Shown here in pieces: positions 46,001 through 56,100 of a stretch of 64,000 nucleotides of DNA (position 1 is its first letter; each line of letters begins with the position of its first letter). Source of the DNA: an uncultured Methanobrevibacter sp. (GTDB lineage Archaea > Methanobacteriota > Methanobacteria > Methanobacteriales > Methanobacteriaceae); the NCBI RefSeq assembly GCF_947170395.1, contig NZ_CAMVTE010000011.1, positions 1-64,000 on the forward strand. The letters are read 5' to 3'. The translations under genes and the position numbers were made by a program. The notes beneath the pieces were generated by a model. It made no database searches. It saw only the letters and a list, made by a program, of their open reading frames with translations, and was not told where the DNA came from.

Positions 46001-46197
46001 TTATATCCAAACAGATAAATATAAGTATTTCCTTGTTTGTATCGTATAAACCAAATCTTTTTTTCTTTAGAGTATGAAACCTTGTTTTTATAAGAATATA
46101 CTTTCCTGGAGAGTGGAAATTCTAATCCTAAATTATAAAAAAATTCATTTTCATAAATTTCGTTTTGGTTTGAATTATCGTTAAAGAAGTAACTCAT
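43039..46197 (-). CDS. Large protein with three zinc ribbons and several helix-turn-helix segments
   Basis: A 1052-residue protein that I cannot assign to a family. Zinc-binding pairs lie at about 228/247 (CDFC, CKAC), 630/647 (CQIC, CDNC) and 857/873 (CKNC, CKNC). Helix-turn-helix-like stretches include VQLSEIANKLGITENRLNAW (~510), a similar FSIFEASNRANIPFPVLQLH (~570) and YSIDKIAKKMGLSNLTIKRL (~800). Low-complexity acidic and serine-rich linkers separate them. The N-terminal ~150 residues form a separate domain (KKIWFIRYKQGNTYIYLFGY). It starts 410 bases from dptF, divergently, so it is a strong candidate regulator or DNA-binding partner of that system. Confidence 0.7.
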   Translation of the reverse strand: MSYFFNDNSNQNEIYENEFFYNLGLEFPLSRKVYSYKNKVSYSKEKKIWFIRYKQGNTYIYLFGYNYGNDKQLDTKDPLLILKFDLFNAPKMGNGHFAVDNESDEVRAVMDIEYKNYHSYHKAENLTSISPILVESENYLDLGNILDSKKLCENIEYLLDEIESIFFFNRYLNRIKDNTPIKKNVEVKQTFKTVEIKKEENLPTENVKEEIVETPSEVILEPAVKTVNCDFCGSKILDEDPFKICKACRIRIFNYLNLLFADFEMNTKIPFEDFLHKAEDYNLSRKNIGDITTTLNKYYYLYKINGKYEINYNEELRNFIDKYSTKTENKTDDIENKVILVTEKIGLNTPFDITYLKETLGFKNSEISKMIKYLDEKNAIIEDGDSYILVDKTNEINGINDNLMDTTIKPEDEIKTTQEKITDEQKTETTSITSDNSQISSIDEKSNIESDSKNDSQIKINSTERSDEKPAIKLKPINTKNKTDIEIFYELYEKVLAFMKNNVQLSEIANKLGITENRLNAWIEKGKNGQTPYRLLTDGIKKINETSAPTINTHKWKKIINDIKSGFSIFEASNRANIPFPVLQLHITKGKQGNEGYIEFYEDYHNALKGNTQDEIKIHKRCQICNEILSNNSNVICDNCENKKKFAIDLKILMDKLKSNTQFTKENLIIYYNDDEILKLVNNLKDYDLVLEDKSMDIFYLKKENIETFLNTYFDAKNPNYKIKSEKIIDLVNKKRKTKKPPKILLAESKNIPYPFTGLNKDHTFIRSSGSSSKFTLEDVILIHEDYYENLYSIDKIAKKMGLSNLTIKRLIVRFDAGDFDKFLEIIENETEKKQKNISVCKNCEKEFNPKENETYCKNCIIISRPIGKNKFNIILQTEPEVFIGTVSDKDFANELCSSGSNDLNNNQDFEDIIDNLKDIIAEKRREEIREIINDEEEPLNKTHKKFIAEDENEVKPINKIPVSKIKIITSMKKELINGTYSKLRFTGKLPNDKIDSTIMELLNDFKATKRELKLIPINENESEIIFHIITKNSQTTTNMEILRKYGWKLKI

Positions 46198-46607
46198 ATT
46201 ATCCTCGTTTTCATATAAATGTTCTAATTAATTATTTAAATTTACTTATATAAAATTATTTATTAATTAATCGAATTTTTATAAATACATTTGATTGCCA
46301 TTTTTTAATAATAAGTTATATACAATCTATCTAACCAGTTCATTTGATCTATTGAACTATTTTTATTATTTTTTCAATGATTTGAAATTCAAACATGTTT
46401 CATTTTTATCTAAAAACACTTTATTCTCTTTTTAAAAAAATATGAGGTGTCAAAATTAAATATTAACTTATCAAAATTGCTTTAGAATAATATATATAAT
46501 ATTTTAAATAAAAATTTATATAAATAAGGGTTTTCAAATAATGGCGGAATTAACTTTAAATATTTTATTATTATTTGATTTTTAAAAAATGAATAACGGG
46601 GTCTTTT
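46198..46607. other. Divergent promoter region of the Dpt-like cluster
   Basis: A 410-base, very AT-rich gap between the multi-HTH gene and dptF. TATA-like runs occur near 46480-46520 toward dptF and near 46235-46265 toward the other gene. A 13-codon frame at 46542 is too short to call. I found no clear repeats. Confidence 0.4.
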
Positions 46608-49034
46608 ATGTCAGAATCATTTGATTTTATAAAATCTTTTGATATAGAGTTATACAATAATTGTATACGTCTAGAAAATGCAATATATGATCGAAATTAT
46701 TATCAAGCGGTTTTAATTGGTAGGGGTATAAGTGAAGATTTAACATTAAAAATTGCTAATCAAGAAAGTATAAATGTTGAGGGTTTACTGCAGAATGATA
46801 GGATGGAAAAATTAAGTAATTTTGGTGTTTTTGATAGGTCTATTGAAAATCCTTTAAATTCTATAAGGCGGACTGCAAATAGTGTTGCGCATGATAACTT
46901 TAATGCCAATATGGAATCAGCTTTAAGAATACATAGGAATATTTATGACTGTATTCATTGGTATTATGATACATATGCAGAAGATGATTCTCATTTTAAG
47001 CCAAGATATGATTTTGATCCATTTCCTCCAGCACAACCTATTCCAACACCAGAACAAGAGATAGTTCCACAAAATAATGAATCTGAAAAAGTTAAAGAAG
47101 AAGAAACTATCAATAAGCCACAAATGGACACTATTGAAGAAAAAATTGAAGTAGATTCTAATGAAAATAACACTGAAGAAAAAATAGAACAAGAAGAACT
47201 TGATAATTTTCTAGATAGTTTTTCATTTGGGGATGATGATTCTGAAGAAGAAAAAGATATACAAGATACTTTACCCCTTATGGATATTGATTTGATTAAT
47301 CCGGACATGGAATTTGAAGAATTGAAGGGGAGTTTCTTACTTAAAGAATTATCCAAATTAAAAGATTCTTCTCATGAATCTGTTGAAGGTTATGAATCAT
47401 TAAGTGAATTTAAACAATATCTTCATGTTAAAAGGGAAATTCAGGACGAACTTTTTAATAAATTGAATGAAGTTAAAGATAAATCAACATCACAACTTGT
47501 AATGCTCTGTGGTAGTGTAGGTGATGGTAAGTCTCACTTACTAGCCTATTTAAATTCAAATCATCCAGAACTTATGAGTAATTTTAAAATTCATAATGAT
47601 GCAACAGAAAGTTTTGACCCTGATAAAACAGCAATTGATACATTAGCTAATGTCTTAAAAGCTTTTGACAATGATTATATCAATAATTCTAATGAAAAAT
47701 TAATATTAGCTATTAATTTGGGCGTATTAAATAATTTCATGGAATCAGATTATGCTAAAGAACAGTATTCTAAATTAAATGAATTATTAAATGAAACAAA
47801 TATTTTTGATTCTGAAGCTACCTCTCAAAATTATGATAAAGACCCAATTCACATTATAAGTTTCAGTGATTATAATTTATTTGAACTATATGAAGATCAT
47901 GTGGATTCAGAATATCTTAAAAAGCTTTTTAAAAAAATCACTGATAAAAATAAGCAAAATCCATTTTACCAAGCATATCTTCGTGATGTTGTAAATGAAT
48001 ATAATGGGCCAATTAGATATAATTATGAGCTTTTAATGAACGAAAAAGTTGTAAATGAGATTGTCCAACTTGTAATAAATGCCATCATCAAATTTAAAAA
48101 AATTGTTTCTACAAGGGAATTATTAAATTTTATCTATGAAATTATTGTACCTCCGGTAATAAAAGAATATGCTGATATTGATGAAGTTTATGATTATATG
48201 GAAGAAATCTTGCCGAATTTAATTTATACTACATCAGAAAGATCTCAATTACTTAAAATTATTGCAATGCATGACCCTATTCATTTAAGAGAAGAAATTT
48301 TAGATGATTTCTTAATAAAACTTAACATGACTAATGATTTAACCACAATCATTAAAGAATATTTAATAGAATCTGATGAAACCACAGCATTCATTGAAAG
48401 CATTGGAAATAATAATATTTCACAATTTAGAGGCAATGAATATATGATAATCAGCACCATAATTAGATATTCCTCTATTTTGGGTAGTGATGACATTAAA
48501 CATGTTTTTACCCAAGATTCTTACAGGGAATTTACTCATTATCTTTATGTTTACAATACTCATGATAAAGGAGGATTTAAAGATTTATTTGAAAAAGTTA
48601 AAGGTGCAGTATTTAGATGGAAGGGTTCCCCTAAAAAGAATTATATTTTAATAGAAGAATTATCTAACTTCAACATTGCTGAAAGAATTGATTTGAAACC
48701 GGATTTAGTTAATATTCAAAGCCCTGTTGATGATTTGGGCAATAGATTTAAAACAGACATTCTTTTGAAATTTAAAGTTAATCATAATGAGAATATAATT
48801 CCTTTAAATATTGATTATACATTATATAGTATGATTACTAAATTAAACAATGGTTATAAACCAAATAAGAATGATAAAGAAGATTTAGTAATTTTCAATG
48901 AATTTATCGACGAACTTATCAAAAATGGAAGTTCTGATGAAGAGTTATTAATTGAAGATATAAATAATAACCGTAATTTTACATTAGAATTTGATTCAAC
49001 ATTTGATGAATTTAAATTTGAACAAGTTGAATAG
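46608..49034 (+). CDS. dptF: DptF-like ATPase with DUF4145-like N-terminus
   Basis: An 808-residue protein. Residues ~10-125 form a DUF4145-like helical domain (ENAIYDRNYYQAVLIGRGIS, then SIRRTANSVAHDNF). An acidic linker of ~120 residues follows. The DptF-type ATPase has Walker A LCGSVGDGKSHLLAYLNS near 300, with ILAINLGVLNNFM and a YNGPIRYNYELLMNE stretch after it. DptF works with DptG and DptH to restrict DNA lacking phosphorothioate marks in Dnd systems. The call rests on the P-loop form, the downstream DptG- and DptH-like genes and the layout. The N-terminal fusion is unusual as far as I know. Confidence 0.7.
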   Translation: MSESFDFIKSFDIELYNNCIRLENAIYDRNYYQAVLIGRGISEDLTLKIANQESINVEGLLQNDRMEKLSNFGVFDRSIENPLNSIRRTANSVAHDNFNANMESALRIHRNIYDCIHWYYDTYAEDDSHFKPRYDFDPFPPAQPIPTPEQEIVPQNNESEKVKEEETINKPQMDTIEEKIEVDSNENNTEEKIEQEELDNFLDSFSFGDDDSEEEKDIQDTLPLMDIDLINPDMEFEELKGSFLLKELSKLKDSSHESVEGYESLSEFKQYLHVKREIQDELFNKLNEVKDKSTSQLVMLCGSVGDGKSHLLAYLNSNHPELMSNFKIHNDATESFDPDKTAIDTLANVLKAFDNDYINNSNEKLILAINLGVLNNFMESDYAKEQYSKLNELLNETNIFDSEATSQNYDKDPIHIISFSDYNLFELYEDHVDSEYLKKLFKKITDKNKQNPFYQAYLRDVVNEYNGPIRYNYELLMNEKVVNEIVQLVINAIIKFKKIVSTRELLNFIYEIIVPPVIKEYADIDEVYDYMEEILPNLIYTTSERSQLLKIIAMHDPIHLREEILDDFLIKLNMTNDLTTIIKEYLIESDETTAFIESIGNNNISQFRGNEYMIISTIIRYSSILGSDDIKHVFTQDSYREFTHYLYVYNTHDKGGFKDLFEKVKGAVFRWKGSPKKNYILIEELSNFNIAERIDLKPDLVNIQSPVDDLGNRFKTDILLKFKVNHNENIIPLNIDYTLYSMITKLNNGYKPNKNDKEDLVIFNEFIDELIKNGSSDEELLIEDINNNRNFTLEFDSTFDEFKFEQVE

Positions 49035-49041
49035 GTGTAAT

Positions 49042-50397
49042 ATGTATGAAGAAAATTTAATTCATCTCAAAAATCAAATGGGAATTAATTTAACTCATGT
49101 AATTAATAAAAATTCTCCACTTTTACCTTTTGTAACAAGAGAACCTGAAAGAGTAAAATTTAACAATGGTTTTGATGGAATTATTGGAGAATTTGCTAGA
49201 ATGTCATCTGATAAAGAATGGAATGATGATTTTAGCATAAATAATTTAGTGAATATGATTTTATTAAAAAATAACAGAATTAGGTGTTCTGATAAAGATA
49301 AAGAACATCTCAGTAAACTTATTAAAGACCATCTAATCAATGAGAATAATGAACTTAATATATTGCACCCACATTTGTTTTTGTATCTTCCACTATCAGA
49401 TAACCTCCAAAAAGTTGGAGAAAAAAGAATAGCTGAATTTATTAATAATATATTTTTTATAGATATTGATACTAAAGAATTTTTCGATAATAAGAAATCT
49501 AACCAAGTCATGATTAAATTAATTTTAGATAATATATTTGAATTATCTGAAAAACATAGAGATTCGAAGTATATTTCGGTTCTGCCGTTTGTTTGTGAGG
49601 TTTTTAAGGAAGATTGGTTATTTGCAAGACAACATGAAAATTTTTTAGTTAATAATTTGGAATATATTCTCGCTTATTATTATTTTTATTATTGTTCTCA
49701 ATTTTCAGTAAAATTACAACAGAACTATGATGTAGTTAATTTAAATGAACCCACTGAAATTTATTATTTATTAGATTCTGAAAAAGCAGGTAAAACTCGT
49801 AAAAGTATTAATAATGGTTATTATTTAATTAAACGAGCCAATGAAGATTTATTAGTTCGTATAAATGTCATTGAACATTTAAATATTTTAGCAGGAACTC
49901 ATGGTTTGTTCCCCTTTCAAATAAATAGTTTATTAGAAAATGATTTTAATTATGATAAAGAAGAATATTTAAAAACTTTAAATGAGTGGGTTAATTTTTA
50001 TAATGATGAAAAACAACTGGAGAAAACTAATTCCCCAATGAATTTTAAATCTTTAGAAAAAACTTTGTTTAATAGTTTAAATCAAGGAATTCAACAAGCT
50101 ATTAAAAGTAGATATGCCAAAAATTTAGAAGAAGTTGCAAAAAAATATTTTGCGAAAGGTAGGGGGCCACATGGGTTAATGTTAAATTTAAATAAAGATA
50201 TGCTTTATATTCTTACTGCTTTATGTGTAAAAAAAGATAAAATCAAATTAAATGATTTATTTAAAGAATTTGAATATCGAGGAATATTTTTTGATAGATA
50301 TTCTAAAGAAGAAGTCATAACTATTTTAAATAATTGGAATTTAATTGATAAGAAAAGTGATAGTGGAGATGCACAGTACGTTAAATCAATTTTGTGA
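49042..50397 (+). CDS. dptG: DptG-like protein, copy 1
   Basis: A 451-residue protein. The conserved middle has LAYYYFYYCSQFSVKLQQ and YYLLDSEKAGKTRKSINNGY, then NVIEHLNILAGTHGLFPFQ, typical of DptG (LDWEKxSxSR in the other copies). The C-terminal ~80 residues (DKIKLNDLFKEFEYRGIFFD, then WNLIDKKSDSGDAQYVK) look like a winged helix shared by all three copies. AGGTG precedes ATG 49042, seven bases after dptF. This copy is the most divergent; it has LDSEKAGKTR where copies 2 and 3 have LDWEKASKSR. Confidence 0.7.
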   Translation: MYEENLIHLKNQMGINLTHVINKNSPLLPFVTREPERVKFNNGFDGIIGEFARMSSDKEWNDDFSINNLVNMILLKNNRIRCSDKDKEHLSKLIKDHLINENNELNILHPHLFLYLPLSDNLQKVGEKRIAEFINNIFFIDIDTKEFFDNKKSNQVMIKLILDNIFELSEKHRDSKYISVLPFVCEVFKEDWLFARQHENFLVNNLEYILAYYYFYYCSQFSVKLQQNYDVVNLNEPTEIYYLLDSEKAGKTRKSINNGYYLIKRANEDLLVRINVIEHLNILAGTHGLFPFQINSLLENDFNYDKEEYLKTLNEWVNFYNDEKQLEKTNSPMNFKSLEKTLFNSLNQGIQQAIKSRYAKNLEEVAKKYFAKGRGPHGLMLNLNKDMLYILTALCVKKDKIKLNDLFKEFEYRGIFFDRYSKEEVITILNNWNLIDKKSDSGDAQYVKSIL

Positions 50398-50421
50398 TTT
50401 ATTGTTTAAGAGGGAAAATGT

Positions 50422-51771
50422 ATGTATGAAGGTAATCTTGAAGAGTTAAAAAAACAATGTAGTAATTCTAAAATTTTTTATCATAAAATAAATATAAATT
50501 CTCCTATTTTACCATTTATCACTGATTCTCGTAATCAAACACATTTTGATAATGGTTTTGAGAATATTATGGGTGAATTTGCTAGAATTTCTTCAGATAA
50601 GAGTTTAAATAAAGATTTTTCCATAACTAATATTTCCAATGACCTATTACTTGATAATATTCAAATTGAAGAAAATATAGGAGACTATTTAAAAATTATT
50701 ATTGATGAATATCTTTTAAATGATAATAATTTCAAAATCTTGCATCCTTTTTTATTTTTATATATTGAAAAAACTCAAGGAGCAAGGTCCAATAATGAAA
50801 CCGAGATTGCACGTTTTATCAGAGATGTATTTTTTAAAGATATTGAAAATTTCAATGATTTATTTAATAATGAAGAAATATGCAATGTTGCGGTTAAACT
50901 TATTTTAAACAATATTCAAGAACTTCCAGAAAAAATAACATATCCTAAATATATTTCTTGTTTATCTTTTGTTGTTGATATTTTTAGAGAAGATCTTGAG
51001 TTTATTAAAGAAAATATGGGATTTTTATTAAATAATATTTATGAAATTTTTGCATTTTATTATTTTTATTATTGTTCTCAATTAATTTTAAAATTAAATC
51101 AACCTTTCGATAAAGTTGATTTAAATAATCCTTCCATAATATACTATTTATTAGACTGGGAAAAAGCGAGTAAGAGTAGAAAATCCATTAATGAAGGACG
51201 TAATATTTTAAAAGAAGCTAATAAATCTTTATTTGTCAATATGAATTTATTAGAACATATAAATATTTTAGCAGGAACTCATGGATTTTTCATATGTCAA
51301 ATTAATGATTTAATTAAAGAAAGCAAAAATGAAAAAGAATTTTTAGCTATTTTGAGGGAGTGGATTAAATATTATGATAATGTCCATAGTGTTGGAAAAT
51401 ATATAGATTATGATAATTTTGAAGATTTAATTTCTCTTTTAAAAAATGAACTTCAATCTGCAATAAAAAATCAACAAAAAACTTCATTTACTTTCAATTT
51501 GAATAATATTGGTAAAAAATATTTTTTAAAACGTAGGGGTCAATATGGTTATGCTTTGAATATTACAAAAGATTTTTTATATTTAATTACTGCATTATGT
51601 GTTAAGGAAGATAAAATTAAACTTAATGATTTATTTAAAGAATATGAGAGGAGAGGTTTGTTCTTTGATAGGTATTCAAAAGAGGAAATTGTAAATTTAT
51701 TAAATACTTGGAATTTAATCGATAAAAAAAGCGATAGTGGAGATGCACAATACGTTAAGTCAATATTATAA
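50422..51771 (+). CDS. dptG: DptG-like protein, copy 2
   Basis: A 449-residue paralogue of the preceding gene. It has FAFYYFYYCSQLILKLNQPF and YYLLDWEKASKSRKSINEGR. AGAGGG precedes ATG 50422, 24 bases after copy 1. Its N-terminal and central parts are clearly diverged from copy 3, yet its last 228 bases of DNA are about 98 percent identical to those of copy 3. That indicates recent gene conversion or a partial duplication at the 3' end. Confidence 0.7.
   Translation: MYEGNLEELKKQCSNSKIFYHKININSPILPFITDSRNQTHFDNGFENIMGEFARISSDKSLNKDFSITNISNDLLLDNIQIEENIGDYLKIIIDEYLLNDNNFKILHPFLFLYIEKTQGARSNNETEIARFIRDVFFKDIENFNDLFNNEEICNVAVKLILNNIQELPEKITYPKYISCLSFVVDIFREDLEFIKENMGFLLNNIYEIFAFYYFYYCSQLILKLNQPFDKVDLNNPSIIYYLLDWEKASKSRKSINEGRNILKEANKSLFVNMNLLEHINILAGTHGFFICQINDLIKESKNEKEFLAILREWIKYYDNVHSVGKYIDYDNFEDLISLLKNELQSAIKNQQKTSFTFNLNNIGKKYFLKRRGQYGYALNITKDFLYLITALCVKEDKIKLNDLFKEYERRGLFFDRYSKEEIVNLLNTWNLIDKKSDSGDAQYVKSIL
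51523..51750 (+). repeat. Near-identical 3' repeat of dptG copy 2
   Basis: These 228 bases match 52891-53118 with four differences by direct comparison, while the DNA on the 5' side drops to clearly lower similarity at once. The offset is 1368 bases. The repeat ends just where dptH starts in the second copy. Confidence 0.85.
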
Positions 51772-51789
51772 TTATTCTAGGGAGAAAAT

Positions 51790-53139
51790 ATGTACGAAGA
51801 TAATCTAGAACTTTTAAAACAAAGATGTGGCTTGAAAATTTTCAGACATTCTGTAAATATTAATTCACCTATCTTACCATTTAGAGTAGACTCTAGAGAT
51901 CAAACAAAATTCGATAGGGGTTTTGATGGAATTATAGGAGAATTTGCTAGAATTTCTTCAGATAAATATTGGGATAAAAATTTTGATTTAAATAAAATTG
52001 TTAATAATATTGTATTAAATGATGAGCTTGAATATGATGAAGACAATAATGAGTTTTTAAAATCAATTGTATCAGAATATTTGGCTAAAGATAAAACAAA
52101 TGTTAAGGTTTTACATCCGTATTTGTTTTTATATTTGAGTAAAACTGAACGTTTAAGAGCAGATAATGAAAAAGAAATAGCTACTTTTTTCAGAGATGTG
52201 ATGTTTAGAGATTTAGAAAATTTCAATGAATTTTTCAATGATAAAAATTCTGATAATATATTAATAAAATTGATTTTGAAGAATCTTCCAGAACTTCCAA
52301 CAGAAAATGTGCCTTTAAAATATTATTCTTGTTTAAATTTTGTTACAGAAGTTTTTAAAGAAGATATTGAGTATATTATGGATAAACCAACATTTTTAAT
52401 TAATAATTTAGATAATATTTTTGCATTTTATTATTTTTATTATTGTTCACAAATGATACTGAAGTTGAATCAATCATTTAAAGCTGATTTTGATCAACCC
52501 TCTAAGATTTATTATTTATTAGATTGGGAAAAAGCAAGTAAAAGTAGAAAATCAATAAATGAGGGATATGATATTTTAAAAGAGTCTAACAAGAAGTTAT
52601 TTATTAATATGGTATTAATTGAACATGTTAATACGTTACTAGGGACTAATGCTTTACTAGTTAATCAACTTGAAGATTTTGTAAATTCTAATCCAAATAA
52701 TGAAGAGATTTTTAGTTGTTTAAAAGAATGGATTAAGTATTATGAAACTATCCATAATCTGAATATTGAAATGTATTTTGAAAATTTTCGGGATTATGTG
52801 AAAATTTATCATGATGTTTTAGAAAAATCTATTAGAAACCAACAAAACGTAGGATTTTCTTTTAATTTAGAGAATATGGGTAAAAAATACTTTTTAAAAC
52901 GTAGGGGTCAATATGGTTATGCTTTGAATATTACAAAAGATTTTTTATATTTAATTACTGCATTATGTGTTAAGGAAGATAAAATTAAACTTAATGATTT
53001 ATTTAAAGAATATGAAAGAAGAGGTTTGTTCTTTGATAGGTATTCAAAAGAAGAAATTGTAAATTTATTAAATACTTGGAATTTAATCGATAAGAAAAGC
53101 GATAGTGGAGATGCACAATATGTCAAACAAATTTTATAA
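51790..53139 (+). CDS. dptG: DptG-like protein, copy 3
   Basis: A 449-residue third paralogue (FAFYYFYYCSQMILKLNQSF, then YYLLDWEKASKSRKSINEGY). AGGGAGAA precedes ATG 51790, 18 bases after copy 2. Its last 20 bases overlap the start of dptH, so it sits in the ancestral dptG-dptH position and the other two copies were probably added upstream of it. DptG is thought to bridge DptF and DptH in the restriction complex. Three versions may give alternative complexes. Confidence 0.7.
   Translation: MYEDNLELLKQRCGLKIFRHSVNINSPILPFRVDSRDQTKFDRGFDGIIGEFARISSDKYWDKNFDLNKIVNNIVLNDELEYDEDNNEFLKSIVSEYLAKDKTNVKVLHPYLFLYLSKTERLRADNEKEIATFFRDVMFRDLENFNEFFNDKNSDNILIKLILKNLPELPTENVPLKYYSCLNFVTEVFKEDIEYIMDKPTFLINNLDNIFAFYYFYYCSQMILKLNQSFKADFDQPSKIYYLLDWEKASKSRKSINEGYDILKESNKKLFINMVLIEHVNTLLGTNALLVNQLEDFVNSNPNNEEIFSCLKEWIKYYETIHNLNIEMYFENFRDYVKIYHDVLEKSIRNQQNVGFSFNLENMGKKYFLKRRGQYGYALNITKDFLYLITALCVKEDKIKLNDLFKEYERRGLFFDRYSKEEIVNLLNTWNLIDKKSDSGDAQYVKQIL
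52891..53118 (+). repeat. Near-identical 3' repeat of dptG copy 3
   Basis: The partner of 51523-51750. It encodes the shared C-terminal ~76 residues and includes the GTGGAG used as ribosome binding site by dptH. Confidence 0.85.
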
Positions 53140-56100
53140 CTATCTGTCAGATAAAATAAAAAATTTCTTTAAAACTAACGAAATACGTCATGGAGATAAG
53201 TTTTTTATCCAATTTGATGAAGAGTACAGGGTTGATGATTTTTATAATACTCTAAAAAGTGATTTAGATAATGTTGAAGAGTTTAGATATCAACATGAAA
53301 GCAGTAATGTTCCATTTACTACTTTTACAACATTATTGGAAAATGGGATTAATGTTGTAGTTGTAAATTCTAATAAAGTTTCTGTTGATTATCTTGTAAC
53401 TTTAAGAAATCAGGTAACAACTCAAGAGGGTGTTTGGAAAGATACAGCATTATTACTTATCTGTTATAATATTATTGATAGTATTTATGATGGAATGAGG
53501 AATCTTGAAAAAGAAGACATGCCACTTAACATTAATATCATTAAAGATAATTTAAAGGATGAGATTGATTCTTCTAAAAAACTTTCTAAACTAGATAAAG
53601 TAGTAACCAAATTTTATTTAGATAAAAAAATAGAAGACGCTTTTCAAACTACATTATGGGATTATGAAGACATTTTATCTATCATAAATAAAGGTGAAAT
53701 TGAAGAAAATGATTATAAAAATCTTGGTCTTTTTCCAGATAGTATGTTAGGATCTTATAAATCTCCTAAAGCTAAAGAAAATAGATTAGAAGAAAATGCA
53801 GATAACTTCAATTATGTAAATCTTTGCAATCAATATGATAATACAAAAGAAGAATTAGAAAAAAGATATGATAGTACTGGTGTAAATCTATTAATTAAAG
53901 AAGATTGGCCTACAGTAGATTTTAATAAAATTCATAAGTCTCATGAAAAATTATTAAATTTCACCAAAAGCTTAAACTATCAGGAAAACATGAATAAATT
54001 CACCAATGAAGGATGTTTATATTGGGAAAAACCTCTAAAATCAACAGCTGCAGGTAGACGTAAAAGACAAATTATTATCTTTAACGAAGATAATAAAGTT
54101 AATGAAGTTACTTTAAAATTTAAATTTGATGGAAAATTAGAAAGAACTTATCTAGACAAAAAGTCTCTTGATATTTGCAGTGTTTCAAGTAATACTCTTA
54201 AAATCAATTTTGAGTTATTAAATAATGAACCAACTTTCAAAAAAGTTAAATATAAACATAATAATCAAGCAAAATCAACATATGAATTTAATATTTTAGT
54301 TCTCCCATGTAAAGAAGACATATTACTCCCTATTAAAGACAAATATCAAATTAACAATAAATTAAATAAAATTATTGTAATTGACGATAACAATGAGGAA
54401 ATTTCATTTGGTTTTGGTTCTAATGTACAAAGTTATACAATTGCCCAAGACAATGAAGTTATAAACATTTATGATGAGGACACCATCACTATAGCTAATG
54501 ATTCAGCCATTAATGAGAATGGAGTTATTAACTTTAATTTAGCCTATAATGATTTAAAAATACCAATTCAAATTAAAGAAGATGGAACTAAATCACTTCC
54601 TGTTGAATCTTTGACTATCTGGAAATATAAACGTGAATATCAGGAAAACTTCATTTACAAAAACAATAAAGCGGTTCAAGGAACTAATTCTTTCTATCTT
54701 CATGAAGAGTTTAAAAAATACTTAAAAATGGAAAAAGATTTGATTAATAATTCAATTGCTTATGGTGAACGTGAAATAAACGGAAATATTAAAAAAATTG
54801 ATTTGAAATTATCTGATGAGTTGCAAAGTGTTTTTGATAGAATTATTAATTATTATCGTGATATTGAGAATTTACCGAGTTTAGTATTTTTAGATAATGA
54901 CTTAAAGTTATTATATGAAGAATTCATTGAACAATACAATAATGAAATCGAGAGTATTGGAAAAGATGCAATTATTTCAAGTGATGAGCGAAAACTAAAT
55001 TTAATTAAACTTGGAACTATTAAAGATAATGATAGGATATTATTCACCCCATTATCTCCACTGAATATTGCTTATCAATTAGAAATACTAAATCAATGTC
55101 AAAATGAGATTTTAGACAAACCTATTCTTGAAAGATTAAATCCAAATAATCTATTACCTTATCTTTATGGAGATGTTGAAAAACACGGTAAAAATCTATT
55201 ATACAAACCAATTTATCAAAAAGATGCTCAAGAATGGATTGTATTTGAAAAGAGTGCGGATGTATCAATTAGCAGTACAAATGCTTTCATTGCAATTGTT
55301 GTAAAAGATAAGATGAATCAGTTTGTTTCACATTTCAAATATCTTTTCGATAAAAAGGCGGATGCTCCTATCAAATTAAATATTATTAATATTAATGAAG
55401 ATATGGAAATTGTAAAAGGTATTTTTAACTTTGTAAGGGATAGGCTTGATGATAGGAAAATCAAGCATAAGATTCCTGTTGAAGTTAATTTATACAATGA
55501 CAATATGAGATCTACTTTTGATGATTTCTTTGATTGTGTTAATCCGGAACAACTAAATGAAAAATTTGGAATCACAATCAAATCTAGAGTAAAAGATCCT
55601 ATAGATATTTTAAGGGAAGTTCAAGACAATATAACTTATTTCAAACATGATTTGCCTGATAATGATGTTGAATATGCGCATATTTCATTCTATAAAGTTG
55701 GTTATGAAGCTACTATTGCTGATGACAATATGGACCAGATTGAAACAGGTTTATCTATAGATGGATTACTTTCTTCAATTACTTCATTTAATACTCGATC
55801 TGAATATAGAACTGGATTTGGTACAAAACATATTCTTAATGAGGATAATTTACTTGTTCAAACTGTAATCAATCTGAATGAATTAAGTTTAAACTATCAA
55901 AATAATGGTGAAAATACTTATAAAAAACGTAAAACCATTATTACCAAACCAATGGAACTTAAAAAGGATTTAACTGAAGTTTTATATAAAAAATCCAGAT
56001 GGGTTACTTTCATTGAACCATCATTCGGTTTAGAATACTTTGAAAATGAAGGTGATGGAAGTTTAATCATTATACATTACAGTGATCAATATTCCTCATC

